Shown here: positions 1-7,091 of the stretch, one piece after another
Position numbering within the stretch: the stretch's first letter is position 1
How the letters are laid out: each line of letters begins with the position of its first letter
Assembly (NCBI GenBank): GCA_050292445.1
Contig: JBNKLQ010000056.1
Location: 1 to 26,480 of the forward strand
Source: Leptofilum sp050292445
GTDB taxonomy: Bacteria > Chloroflexota > Anaerolineae > Promineifilales > Promineifilaceae
Length of the DNA: 26,480 nt
Direction of reading: 5' to 3'
Made by a program: the position numbers and the translations under genes
The notes under the pieces: generated by a model
Seen by the model: the letters and a program-made list of their open reading frames with translations, nothing else
Told to the model about the DNA's origin: nothing
Databases searched by the model: none

Positions 1-1740
1 GCCTTCAGTTGCTTGCACGGTTGGTGGTGGGGCGCTGGTTGGCGTGGGGACCGGCGTGTTGGTGGGGGGTGGAAAGGCACGGAACTCAAAGGTAATGGGT
101 TCGCCAAAAGTGTTGCCCGCTTCATCTACCAATTGCCAGGTGCTGTCATAGGTGCCTGGTGTGTTCGGTGCGCGGAAGGAAGCCGTTAGCGTGATTTCCT
201 CACCGGGTGGCACTGTTTCATCCAGAGGGATGGGGTCGCCGTCATAATCAAAGGTTTCACCTTCCACATATTCCCATTGCAATTCAGCGGGCCAGGGACA
301 GGTACCGTTGTTTTGTAACACCCAGGCAGCGGTAAAGCTGAACTGGATGGTTACCGCATTGGTTACAAAGCCGCTGCGTGAGGCTGAAATTAGCTCTACG
401 CCTTCTTCGCAGGTCGCCAGGAATTGGGCCGTGGCGTTAACGGTTGCTTTGGTTGTCGCCGTCGCGGTTGGTGTACGCGAAGGTGTTGGTGTTTCGCTGG
501 GTTCTGCTTCGGCGGTGAGGTCTAAAACGAGCTGGGCAAAATTGGTGGCAGCTAAATCGGGGGCTTCGGTGTTGGTTGGCTGCGGTGTGTTCGTACGCGT
601 TGGTGCTTCGGTTTCATCAATCTCAGCCACGGCCGGAACGGTGGGCGTGGGGTCGCCGCTGAAAACGCCAGTGGCTGCCAACACGCCGCCAACGATGGCG
701 ACTAGCACCACAAGACCAATGACCGGCAAGAGCCAGGCGGGTCGTTTTTGTGATTTTTCTGTTGGGGTGGATGTTGGTGGGGAAACGGCCGTTTCCGGTT
801 CTGGCACCATCACTTCCGTTTTGGCTGGCGTTGGATGATCCATCACTTCGGCTGGTGCAACAGCCGATATTGTCGGTCTGCTGACCGTGCCAGTCAAATC
901 AACGTTACGCAGGGCCGTTGCCAACTCCCCGGCCGATTGAAAACGCTCGTCGGGCGATTTAGCCATCGCCTTCAGAATCACTTCTTGCAAGCCCCACGGG
1001 ATGTCGGGAATAATGCTGTCAGGTTGGGGTGTGGGGGAATTGACATGCTGCATCACAACGGCCAGCGGGGTGTCCGCATCAAAGGGCAGCGCCCCCGTCA
1101 CCATCTGGAACAACATGACACCCAGCGAATAAATATCAACCCGATGATCGCCGGACTGACCTAAGGCCTGCTCGGGCGACATGTACGCAGGGGTACCAAT
1201 GAGCGCCCCCGTGGCCGTATAGGCCATCGACTGATTCCCTAACAGCTTAACAATGCCAAAATCAGTGAGCACGGCGCGCCCAGTATCTTCATTAAGCATG
1301 ATGTTTGCGGGCTTAATGTCCCGGTGCACCATGTCCCGACGATGAGCATAGGACAGAGCATCGGCAATTTCGGCAATCATCTTGACCACATCTGTCAGGG
1401 GGAGGCGTTCTCCCTGGCGTGCCAAAGTCTCTAGACGATCTTTGAGCGTACCACCCTTGACATACTCCATTACCAGGTAGTAGCTGTTGTCATCGTATAC
1501 GTCAAAATCATAAACGCCTACGATGTTGGGGTGGTTGAGGGCCGCCATGGCTCGGGCTTCACGTTGAAAGCGATTCAAAAAGTCCTGATCAGACCCCAGA
1601 AAAGCGTGCATGATTTTGATGGCCACAAACCGGTCGAGGTTTTCTTGATACCCTTTATACACCTCAGCCATGCCACCGCTGCCGAGCTTTTCTTTAACTA
1701 CATATTTACCAATCTTTTTGCCGCTTAAAGTGTCGCTCAT
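1..1740 (-). CDS. Membrane-anchored Ser/Thr protein kinase with extracytoplasmic NBR1-like Ig domain (C-terminus cut by window edge)
   Basis: The frame is open from the ATG at 1738-1740 to the window edge, giving 580 residues with no stop. A Hanks-type kinase domain fills about residues 13-275: Gly-rich loop GSGGMAEVY (20-28), VAIK with Lys42, catalytic HRDIKPAN (139-146) with Asp141, DFG (160-162), then a SPEQ activation-segment end and DIYSLGV. A hydrophobic segment at about 335-357 should cross the membrane once. Outside it is a long Thr/Pro linker, then a domain at about 440-555 with Trp473, Asn477/478 and CPW (481-483). This fits the Ig-like domain named after NBR1, not PASTA repeats. 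A second Thr/Pro linker follows and the protein continues beyond base 1. Family knowledge: such kinases phosphorylate cytoplasmic substrates in response to an external ligand; the ligand is unknown. It is divergent from the unknown gene at 2056. Confidence 0.93.
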   Translation of the reverse strand, partial: MSDTLSGKKIGKYVVKEKLGSGGMAEVYKGYQENLDRFVAIKIMHAFLGSDQDFLNRFQREARAMAALNHPNIVGVYDFDVYDDNSYYLVMEYVKGGTLKDRLETLARQGERLPLTDVVKMIAEIADALSYAHRRDMVHRDIKPANIMLNEDTGRAVLTDFGIVKLLGNQSMAYTATGALIGTPAYMSPEQALGQSGDHRVDIYSLGVMLFQMVTGALPFDADTPLAVVMQHVNSPTPQPDSIIPDIPWGLQEVILKAMAKSPDERFQSAGELATALRNVDLTGTVSRPTISAVAPAEVMDHPTPAKTEVMVPEPETAVSPPTSTPTEKSQKRPAWLLPVIGLVVLVAIVGGVLAATGVFSGDPTPTVPAVAEIDETEAPTRTNTPQPTNTEAPDLAATNFAQLVLDLTAEAEPSETPTPSRTPTATATTKATVNATAQFLATCEEGVELISASRSGFVTNAVTIQFSFTAAWVLQNNGTCPWPAELQWEYVEGETFDYDGDPIPLDETVPPGEEITLTASFRAPNTPGTYDSTWQLVDEAGNTFGEPITFEFRAFPPPTNTPVPTPTSAPPPTVQATEG

Positions 1741-2055
1741 AATGTTTGTTGCGTGCCGAGAACTGCTTGCGAAGAAACCAGACTCCCGGAGAAAAGGTGT
1801 CGCTTATGGCAAGTATACCCAGTTTTGAGATTACTGAAAATGGTATTGTGGTTGTTTACACATACCGGAAAAAGTACCATTCTCCCGTTTACCCTCATGA
1901 ATTGACCCAACACCGTCGCTGAATAAGTCACAGATTAAATCAACCGAATAGGAGGGTGATCTATATGGTGGAACGATGATCTAACTGGTGGCCTTACGAT
2001 CAAACACTTCAACTTGTATTGGTATGAAAAATGACTATTTGTATAGGAGAAAATT
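1741..2055. promoter_or_regulatory. Divergent intergenic region between kinase and unknown gene, with a 20-bp-spaced direct repeat
   Basis: This 315-bp gap must hold the promoters of both divergent genes. Within it, tgatctatatggtgg (1957-1971) and tgatctaactggtgg (1977-1991) are 13/15 identical and start 20 bp apart, about two helical turns, as an operator for a dimeric regulator might. A good ribosome binding site (taggag) sits at 2043-2048 before the ATG at 2056. A short open frame on the minus strand (1737-1931) has no support as a gene. No convincing sigma-70 boxes were identified. Confidence 0.4.
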
Positions 2056-3357
2056 ATGTCTGAACAAAAGAAAGCTTTGGCCGTTCACAGTGAGGCCGCA
2101 GCCATGAGCTGTCCCCCTCGCGAATGGGAACGCGACAATATTTGTGACGTTTCTATCCTGACCTACCGTTTTACTTTGCGCATTGGTGATATTCCCGTGG
2201 AATGTGTTTCTCGTTATCGCCTAGAACGCTGCACAGAAGATTACGTGCTGAGCGATTTGCTACATTCCACCACGTTGTTCCCTGGTGAAGAAGTGTACAT
2301 GTCGGTGCGTAACCGTCACTCGGTTTCCCGTTTTACAGAAGACAAATCGTATTCTGCCTCACAGGTTTCCCGCTCTTCTGATCGCATCTGGATGGAAACG
2401 TTCAAAAATCTGGCAACTGATTTTGACCAAAGCACCAGCTCCAGCCTGACGACCAGCGCCCATTCTGATTTTTCTCAGGGTGGTGTGAGTGGGGGCGGTG
2501 GCATCAACATCGGCATTGCCAAGATTGGGGCGTCGGGTTCCTACACCACCGGCAGCTTTGATTCTAATTCCAGTCGTGAATTTGTCAGCGAACTGCACAA
2601 TCATCTCCGCTCTACATTCCACCAGACCAACCAGGTGGCCCGCGATTCGTCTTCTGTGAGTCTGACAGAGGTGAACAGCCACCGTGAAGTGACGTCTGAG
2701 CGAGATGACGAGTTGAAGGTGAGCACACGTCGCTTCAAAAACATCAACAAATGCCACACGATGACGCACTATTTTTACCAGATTGCCAAGCGGCAGCGGG
2801 TAAAGATTGAGCTGATTGAGCGCTCTTGTCGGGCAGTGAATGAGCAGGCAAACACGGCCGTTATCATGAAACCACTCTCCCTGTCCCTGGCTACCAACCA
2901 AATCGTGACGGCCGAAGCAGCCAAAACGAACGATGGCCCCGGGGCTGTTGCCTTTGCCGCAGACTTTAACGCCAACGTTTTGTCCCGCGATCAGCTGACG
3001 CTGCAAGATTTCAATCGGGTATCAACGGCCGTTTTCGACCAGGCTGCCCAGTCCCGTGCGGAAGCAGTCGCCAAAGCGGATGCCCTGGTGGCTGACTTGC
3101 CCGGTTTTGAGCCGTACGAGCGCGTTTCCATCATCCCCACCGAAGCACTTTACGTCGAGAGCGAACTGGGCGACTGTGCCCTGTGTGAGCCCTATGTGGT
3201 GGCCCAGCACGAGCTGGAGCTGGAACGCATAGCGTTGGAAAACCGCAAGCTGCGCCGTGAAATCGAGCTGCTGGAGCAGTACAAAGATTATCGCTGCTGC
3301 GATCATGAGCATGATCATGAGCACGGCCACGAGCCTGAACCTGGCGGCGGACGGTAG
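2056..3357 (+). CDS. Unrecognised 433-aa Ser/Gly-rich protein with coiled coil and His-rich tail
   Basis: I do not recognise this family. The ATG is preceded by taggagaaaatt, a good ribosome binding site. There is no signal peptide. Residues 25-95 look like a compact beta-rich domain (ICDVSILTYRFTLRIGD at 29-45). Residues 97-175 are dominated by Ser, Thr and Gly with alternating small polar and apolar residues (GGVSGGGGINIGIAKIGASG at 142-161), resembling an amphipathic beta-hairpin or low-complexity loop. A sharply patterned segment, NINKCHTMTHYFYQI (229-243), looks like a conserved family motif. Residues 375-410 form a charged coiled coil (ELELERIALENRKLRREIELLE), preceded by CALC (374-377) and followed by a tail of alternating His, Glu and Asp (416-426) that could bind metal. 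The adjacent divergent kinase might act on its Ser/Thr-rich segment, but that is only a guess. It carries two ACGGCCGT sites. Confidence 0.85.
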   Translation: MSEQKKALAVHSEAAAMSCPPREWERDNICDVSILTYRFTLRIGDIPVECVSRYRLERCTEDYVLSDLLHSTTLFPGEEVYMSVRNRHSVSRFTEDKSYSASQVSRSSDRIWMETFKNLATDFDQSTSSSLTTSAHSDFSQGGVSGGGGINIGIAKIGASGSYTTGSFDSNSSREFVSELHNHLRSTFHQTNQVARDSSSVSLTEVNSHREVTSERDDELKVSTRRFKNINKCHTMTHYFYQIAKRQRVKIELIERSCRAVNEQANTAVIMKPLSLSLATNQIVTAEAAKTNDGPGAVAFAADFNANVLSRDQLTLQDFNRVSTAVFDQAAQSRAEAVAKADALVADLPGFEPYERVSIIPTEALYVESELGDCALCEPYVVAQHELELERIALENRKLRREIELLEQYKDYRCCDHEHDHEHGHEPEPGGGR

Positions 3358-3411
3358 TCAGTAATTTCGCGGAGCAACCGCTTCGCGTACGGTGAACAGT
3401 AATCGGTAAAA

Positions 3412-3472
3412 GCAAGTTGCAGGTGGCAGGTTGCAAGTGGCAAGCAAGATCGCTACCTGCAACTTGCCACTT
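3412..3472. repeat. Iterated-word inverted repeat between convergent genes
   Basis: gcaagttgcaggt (3412-3424) and its exact complement acctgcaacttgc (3455-3467) form 13-bp arms around a 30-nt loop. A second possible stem pairs aagtggcaag (3435-3444) with cttgccactt (3463-3472). It lies between the convergent unknown gene and rlmN and runs into the rlmN stop codon. It could serve as a bidirectional terminator, though there is no clean T-run. Part of it (cttgccacttttcact) recurs at 4803-4818. Confidence 0.7.
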
Positions 3473-3473
3473 T

Positions 3474-4556
3474 TCACTTCTTACTTTGAACTGCCTTCAA
3501 CTGCCCACACCCTGCGGCAATGTCAATGCCGCGCCGCTGGCGCACGGTGCTGGGGATGCCATAGTCGGCAAGGATAGCCTGGAACTGTTTTACTTGGGGG
3601 CGTTGGGTGGGACGGCCGTTATACCCCACGGTTGGATTGAGCGGAATCAAATTCACGTGGCTGGGTACATTTTGCAACAGCTGGCCCAGGGCGTGCGCCT
3701 GCTCTGGCGTGTCGTTTTTGTCCTCGATGAGGGTCCATTCAAAGAAGATGTGCCGGTTGAGCGCCTGGGTGTAAATGCGGCAGGCGTCGATCAGCTCAGC
3801 CAGCGGCCAGCGGCGGGCGGGCGGCACCAATTTTTGGCGATCGGCGTCGGTAGCGCCATGTAAACTTACTGCCAGGCGAAACGGCCGTTTCTCATCAGCC
3901 AATTTTAATATCCCCGGTACCACCCCTACCGTGCTCATGGTGATGTGCTTGGGGGCAATCGCCAATCCCTTGTGGTTCATCAAGATGTCAATCGCTGCCA
4001 TCGTGTGATCATAATTGTGCAGCGGTTCGCCCATGCCCATGAAAACGATATTGCGCAGCGTCTCCCCTGTTGCAGCCAGCTTGCGCTTGACAAACAAAAT
4101 TTGCCCTACAATTTCGCCGGGGGTGAGATGGCGCGTAAAGCCCATCTGTCCCGTGGCGCAGAAAACGCAGCCCATGGCGCAGCCCACCTGGGTGCTCACA
4201 CAAGCGGTGGCGCGGCGGTCGCCTTCACGCCCCTTGAACTGCATGAGCACCGTTTCGATGGTTTGGCCGTCGGGCAAGGCCAGTAGAAATTTGCGCGTCA
4301 GGCTGTCGCTGCTGTCGATGGCGACCTGCTGGCGCAACGTGGTTAGTGTGGCCTGCTCTCTCAGCTTTTGCTGTAGCTCTTCACGCAAATGTGTCAACTG
4401 AGACAGGTCAGTTGCGTCATTTGGGTACAAACCCAGCCAGATTTGTTCAGCGTGGTAAGCGGAGTAACCCCATTGTTGGCAAACGGCCGTTAACTCTGGC
4501 AGCGTTAAATCGTGCAAATTAATCGGTTGGGTGTCAGTCAGCGTAATCGGTTGCAT
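3474..4556 (-). CDS. rlmN: 23S rRNA (adenine-2503-C2) methyltransferase RlmN
   Basis: A radical-SAM enzyme that methylates C2 of A2503 in 23S rRNA and, in many bacteria, A37 of some tRNAs. With the ATG at 4554-4556 the protein is 360 residues, normal for the family. The cluster motif CAMGCVFC gives Cys126, Cys130 and Cys133 for the 4Fe-4S centre. Cys119 in CVSTQVGC and Cys350 in the C-terminal GCGQLK match the two conserved catalytic cysteines of RlmN, one of which carries the methyl group. A possible in-frame TTG 17 codons upstream would add a segment derived from a repeat-rich leader, so the internal ATG is preferred; the N-terminus after it aligns with the usual helical RlmN start. The stop codon lies inside an iterated intergenic word shared with the ECF42 gene's 3' end. 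Confidence 0.96.
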   Translation of the reverse strand: MQPITLTDTQPINLHDLTLPELTAVCQQWGYSAYHAEQIWLGLYPNDATDLSQLTHLREELQQKLREQATLTTLRQQVAIDSSDSLTRKFLLALPDGQTIETVLMQFKGREGDRRATACVSTQVGCAMGCVFCATGQMGFTRHLTPGEIVGQILFVKRKLAATGETLRNIVFMGMGEPLHNYDHTMAAIDILMNHKGLAIAPKHITMSTVGVVPGILKLADEKRPFRLAVSLHGATDADRQKLVPPARRWPLAELIDACRIYTQALNRHIFFEWTLIEDKNDTPEQAHALGQLLQNVPSHVNLIPLNPTVGYNGRPTQRPQVKQFQAILADYGIPSTVRQRRGIDIAAGCGQLKAVQSKK

Positions 4557-4599
4557 AGGGTGTGATTGTAGCGGAGGCGTGTAAAAAGTAAAAAGTGAT

Positions 4600-4661
4600 C
4601 TAGCCAAATATCAGTTTGAGCGAGAAAAGAATAATTGGACACAGATTAACACAGATAGACA
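4600..4661. repeat. Dispersed repeat, copy 1 (half-element)
   Basis: This 62-bp stretch matches 12810-12871 with about three mismatches; 4608-4661 matches 12818-12871 with one. It contains the word ggacacagattaacacagat, the left half of a hairpin element family. Unlike the copy at 12810, it has no matching right half, so it looks like a truncated or decayed copy. It lies directly upstream of rlmN. Confidence 0.8.
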
Positions 4662-4802
4662 TTTGTTTTTTTGCAGATTTTCAATCATTGTTTGGGCAGC
4701 TGCTTCAACTTTGTCGGTCAATTGTTTCTGCTTGGGATAGTTTGTTAGTTGTTAGTTTGCGAGTGGGCGAGTTTGCCAGTCTGAGAGCCATTTACCATTC
4801 AC

Positions 4803-4837
4803 TTGCCACTTTTCACTCTATCACTTTTCACTTCTTA
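4803..4837. repeat. Iterated word cluster overlapping the ECF42 stop codon
   Basis: cttgccacttttcact (4803-4818) is identical to part of the repeat at 3463-3478, and cacttttcacttctta (4822-4837) repeats the same word again. The ECF42 stop codon (4821-4823) and its last codons fall inside this repeat, as the rlmN stop does at 3474-3476. The rest of the gap (4662-4802) shows only loosely repeated words such as gttagttgttagtttgcgag. Confidence 0.6.
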
Positions 4838-6083
4838 ATTCCGCCAACCGCCGCCGCAAAAACCGTTTTTCCACTGCATTTTGGCATAAATCCAGGGCGA
4901 TAGTGTAGGCGTCGTGGGCGTCGTTGCGGAAACCGGCGCGGCGCAGCAGGTCGGCGCGGGCGGCGTGGAACAGGTGATAATGGTCCAGGGTGCCTGCTTC
5001 GGCTAATTCGTCTAGCAGGCTCAGGCCGCGCATGGGGCCTTCGGCCATGGCAATGGCCACGGCCCAGTTCAGCACCACCACAGGTGAGTGGGTGTATTGT
5101 TGCAGCGCCTGGTACAGAGCGGCAATTTGCGGCCAGTCGGTTTCTTGGGGTGTGGCGGCCTGGTCGTGCAGGGCGGCGATGGCGGCTTGAATCTGGTAGG
5201 GTCCAGGTTGTTTCATGTGGAGGGCGCGTTCGAGAACGGCCGTTCCCACCCCGATCTGCTCCTGATCCCACTGGCTGCGATCTTGATCCTCTAGCAAAAC
5301 CAGCTCCCCACTGTTGCCCACGCGGGCATGGCGGCGAGCATCGTGCAGCAGCATCAGGGCCAGCAAGCCCAATGCCTCTGCATCTTCTTCCAGATTGGGA
5401 TCATCGGCCAGCAGTTCATTCAAAATGCGCACCAGCCGGATGGCTTCACTGCTCAGCTCTTGCCGGATGAGCGCATCGCCGCTGCTGGCGTTGTATCCCT
5501 CGTTAAAAATGAGGTAGAGCGTGGTGAGGACGGCGTTCAGCCGCTCCGGCAGCAAGTCGGTTGGGGGGACGCGGTAGGGAATGCCCGCCTGGGCAATTTT
5601 GCGCTTGGCCCGCACCAGACGCTGGGCCATGGTGGGGATGGGGACGAGGAAGGCGGCAGCGATTTCGGCCGTTTCCAGACCGCCCAACGTGCGCAAAGTC
5701 AGCGCTACTTGGGTCTCCAGCGACAGGGCTGGATGGCAGCAGGTAAAAATTAGCTTGAGGCGTTCGTCGGGAATGCTGTCCATTTCGTACTCGTCGGGAT
5801 TTGTTGGTTTTTGCGTCAGTTCCACGAGCTGTGGCTGCTTTTGATCAAAATTTTTACGGCGGCGAATGCGGTCGATGGCTCTGTTGCGGGCAGTGGTGGT
5901 AATCCATGCGCCTGGATTACTGGGTAGGCCATCGCGCGGCCATTTTTCCAGGGCGACAATCATCGCTTCCTGGAAGGCGTCCTCGGCCAGATCGAAATCA
6001 TTCAGATAGCTGATGAGCGCGGCCAGCACCCGGCCAGATTCTTCACGAAAAGTGCGCTCAATGGTTTGGTGAATATCTTCCAT
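4821..6083 (-). CDS. ECF42-type RNA polymerase sigma factor with C-terminal TPR-like domain
   Basis: From the ATG at 6081-6083 the protein has 420 residues, more than twice a minimal ECF sigma factor. The N-terminal half carries sigma region 2 (DLAEDAFQEAMIVALEKWP, then NPGAWITTTARNRAIDRIRR) and region 4 (LRTLGGLETAEIAAAFLVP, then QRLVRAKRKI). The long C-terminal part, from about residue 180, is helical and ends in TPR-like pairs (YHLFHAARADLLRRAGFRND), as in the ECF42 group (DUF6596-type extension). Family knowledge: ECF42 factors pair with DGPF proteins and lack a classical anti-sigma, the extension being needed for activity. Two DGPF genes lie directly upstream on the same strand, which supports the assignment. 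A GTG 10 codons upstream would place the start inside a hairpin repeat and is less likely. Confidence 0.93.
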   Translation of the reverse strand: MEDIHQTIERTFREESGRVLAALISYLNDFDLAEDAFQEAMIVALEKWPRDGLPSNPGAWITTTARNRAIDRIRRRKNFDQKQPQLVELTQKPTNPDEYEMDSIPDERLKLIFTCCHPALSLETQVALTLRTLGGLETAEIAAAFLVPIPTMAQRLVRAKRKIAQAGIPYRVPPTDLLPERLNAVLTTLYLIFNEGYNASSGDALIRQELSSEAIRLVRILNELLADDPNLEEDAEALGLLALMLLHDARRHARVGNSGELVLLEDQDRSQWDQEQIGVGTAVLERALHMKQPGPYQIQAAIAALHDQAATPQETDWPQIAALYQALQQYTHSPVVVLNWAVAIAMAEGPMRGLSLLDELAEAGTLDHYHLFHAARADLLRRAGFRNDAHDAYTIALDLCQNAVEKRFLRRRLAELRSEK

Positions 6084-6094
6084 GCAAAAAATGA

Positions 6095-6166
6095 ATGGGA
6101 CACGGATAAACACTGATGCACACAGATGAAAAAACCAGTGTTTATCTGCGTTTATCAGTGTCCCAT
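6095..6166. repeat. GGACAC-type hairpin element between DGPF and ECF42 genes
   Basis: Outer arms atgggacac (6095-6103) and gtgtcccat (6158-6166) pair perfectly, and inner arms gataaacactg (6105-6115) and cagtgtttatc (6136-6146) pair perfectly. The same architecture and words recur at 12848-12917 and 16297-16365. It lies between the second DGPF gene and the ECF42 start codon, so it could lower or tune read-through into the sigma gene. There is no T-run for a classical terminator. Confidence 0.8.
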
Positions 6167-6171
6167 GATGA

Positions 6172-6519
6172 CTAAAATTCGATGACGGGGCGTACTTCTA
6201 CAGAGCCAGCGAGCATGGGCAGTTTGGCAGCCATTTCCAGGGCCTCTGCTTCGCTTTTGCAGTCAATGATGTAGAAGCCGCCAAGCTGTTCTTTGGTTTC
6301 GGCAAAGGGGCCATCGGTGGTGAGGGTGGCCTGGCTGTCCTGGAAGCGCACCGTTTTGGCCGTGCCAGTTGGGTGCAGGGCGTCGCCGATTGGCTTCATG
6401 CCCTGTTTTTCTGCTTCTGTGCTCCATTCTTGATGGGCTACCATTGTTCTCTGCCAATCTTCTGGGGTGGCGCTTTCGCCTAATTTTTCGTCGCTGTAAA
6501 TTAGCAATATGTATCGCAT
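6172..6519 (-). CDS. DGPF-domain (YCII-related) protein, copy 2
   Basis: A 115-residue protein with the DGPF signature at residues 69-72 in the context TDGPFAETKEQLGGFYIIDC and the conserved GDALHPT element at 45-51. This is the YCII-related/DGPF family, whose members partner ECF42 sigma factors; the biochemical role is unresolved, though YCII-like folds suggest a small dimeric ferredoxin-like enzyme or binding protein. The ATG follows aaggagaatgcc, a strong ribosome binding site. It lies between its paralogue (6613-6966) and the ECF42 gene, all on the minus strand and probably one operon. It is about half identical to the paralogue by eye, suggesting an old tandem duplication. Confidence 0.95.
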   Translation of the reverse strand: MRYILLIYSDEKLGESATPEDWQRTMVAHQEWSTEAEKQGMKPIGDALHPTGTAKTVRFQDSQATLTTDGPFAETKEQLGGFYIIDCKSEAEALEMAAKLPMLAGSVEVRPVIEF

Positions 6520-6534
6520 GGCATTCTCCTTAAA

Positions 6535-6612
6535 TTGTATTTATCCACAGATTTCGCAGATTACGCAGATTTTTTGAAGTTTCTCTGCGCCTCCGTGCCT
6601 CTGCGTTGATTT
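6535..6612. repeat. Iterated-word spacer between the two DGPF genes
   Basis: The spacer contains cacagatttcgcagattacgc (about 6545-6565), built from repeated nCGCAGATT words, then a second motif family at 6581-6607 (tctctgcgcctccgtgcctc). The first words belong to the same style as the hairpin elements at 6095 and 16297, but no full stem is formed here. It may be a degraded copy. Confidence 0.5.
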
Positions 6613-6966
6613 TTAGTTTTCAAATTCCCAAATCGGCCGTATTTCGATGCTGCCGTCTTTGGCACCGGGAATTTTAGCAGCCCATTTAATGGCTTCGTCC
6701 AGATTTTGGCAATCGAGCAAATAGTAACCGCCCAGCTGCTCTTTGGTTTCGGCGAAGGGGCCGTCGGTGCTGGTGGTTTGGCCCTGGCGCACGCGCACGG
6801 TGGTGGCGGCGGTGGTGGGATGCAGGGCTTCGCCAGCGACCATGACGCCTGCTTCACGCACGGCGTTGGTGAATGCGTAATAGTCGCCCATGTTGGCCTC
6901 GCTTTCTTCTGGGGTGCGTTGGGCATCTTGCTGCTCGTTGGTATAGATCATCAGTAAGTATTTCAT
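6613..6966 (-). CDS. DGPF-domain (YCII-related) protein, copy 1
   Basis: A 117-residue paralogue of the next gene, with DGPF at residues 68-71 (TDGPFAETKEQLGG) and GEALHPT at 45-51. The ATG has a strong ribosome binding site (aaggagaaaacc). It is the first gene after a sequence matching the ECF42 promoter (7024-7050), which puts its start codon about 50 nt from the predicted transcript start. Family knowledge links DGPF proteins to ECF42 regulons, and here two copies plus the sigma gene make a compact autoregulated unit. The molecular substrate is unknown. Confidence 0.95.
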   Translation of the reverse strand: MKYLLMIYTNEQQDAQRTPEESEANMGDYYAFTNAVREAGVMVAGEALHPTTAATTVRVRQGQTTSTDGPFAETKEQLGGYYLLDCQNLDEAIKWAAKIPGAKDGSIEIRPIWEFEN

Positions 6967-7023
6967 GGTTTTCTCCTTATGAGTTGCTGGTTAACGGCCG
7001 TTTTTGGCCCTTTCTACACATAC

Positions 7024-7060
7024 GACGAACAACAATCGACCAGATCGACACAAATCGACA
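7024..7060 (-). promoter_or_regulatory. Candidate ECF42 autoregulatory promoter
   Basis: On the minus strand, TGTCGA (7045-7050) is followed by exactly 17 nt and then CGTC (7024-7027). The ECF42 consensus as I recall it is TGTCGA in the -35 region and CG(A/T)C in the -10 region, so both boxes match. A second TGTCGA lies 10 bp further upstream (7055-7060), giving two phased -35-like boxes. The predicted start, near 7016, leaves a leader of about 50 nt before the first DGPF gene. The local word atcgac occurs several times (7035-7060). Confidence 0.75.
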
Positions 7061-7091
7061 ACGAATTTCAAAATCAAGACCCTAAGGGTTT

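Noticed and set aside
1..700. PASTA repeats on the kinase
   Set aside because: The outer domain has the W-x3-N-N-G-T-C-P-W pattern of NBR1-like Ig domains and no PASTA-type repeats.
1737..1931. Small minus-strand frame in the divergent control region
   Set aside because: It overlaps the kinase start codon, has no ribosome binding site and no recognisable features.
2359..3006. Minus-strand open frame of 215 codons within 2056-3357
   Set aside because: The plus-strand gene has a good ribosome binding site, coherent composition and coiled coil; the opposite frame has no start signal or recognisable domain.
6084..6113. Upstream GTG start for the ECF42 gene
   Set aside because: It lies inside a hairpin repeat, and the ATG at 6083 gives the normal N-terminus.
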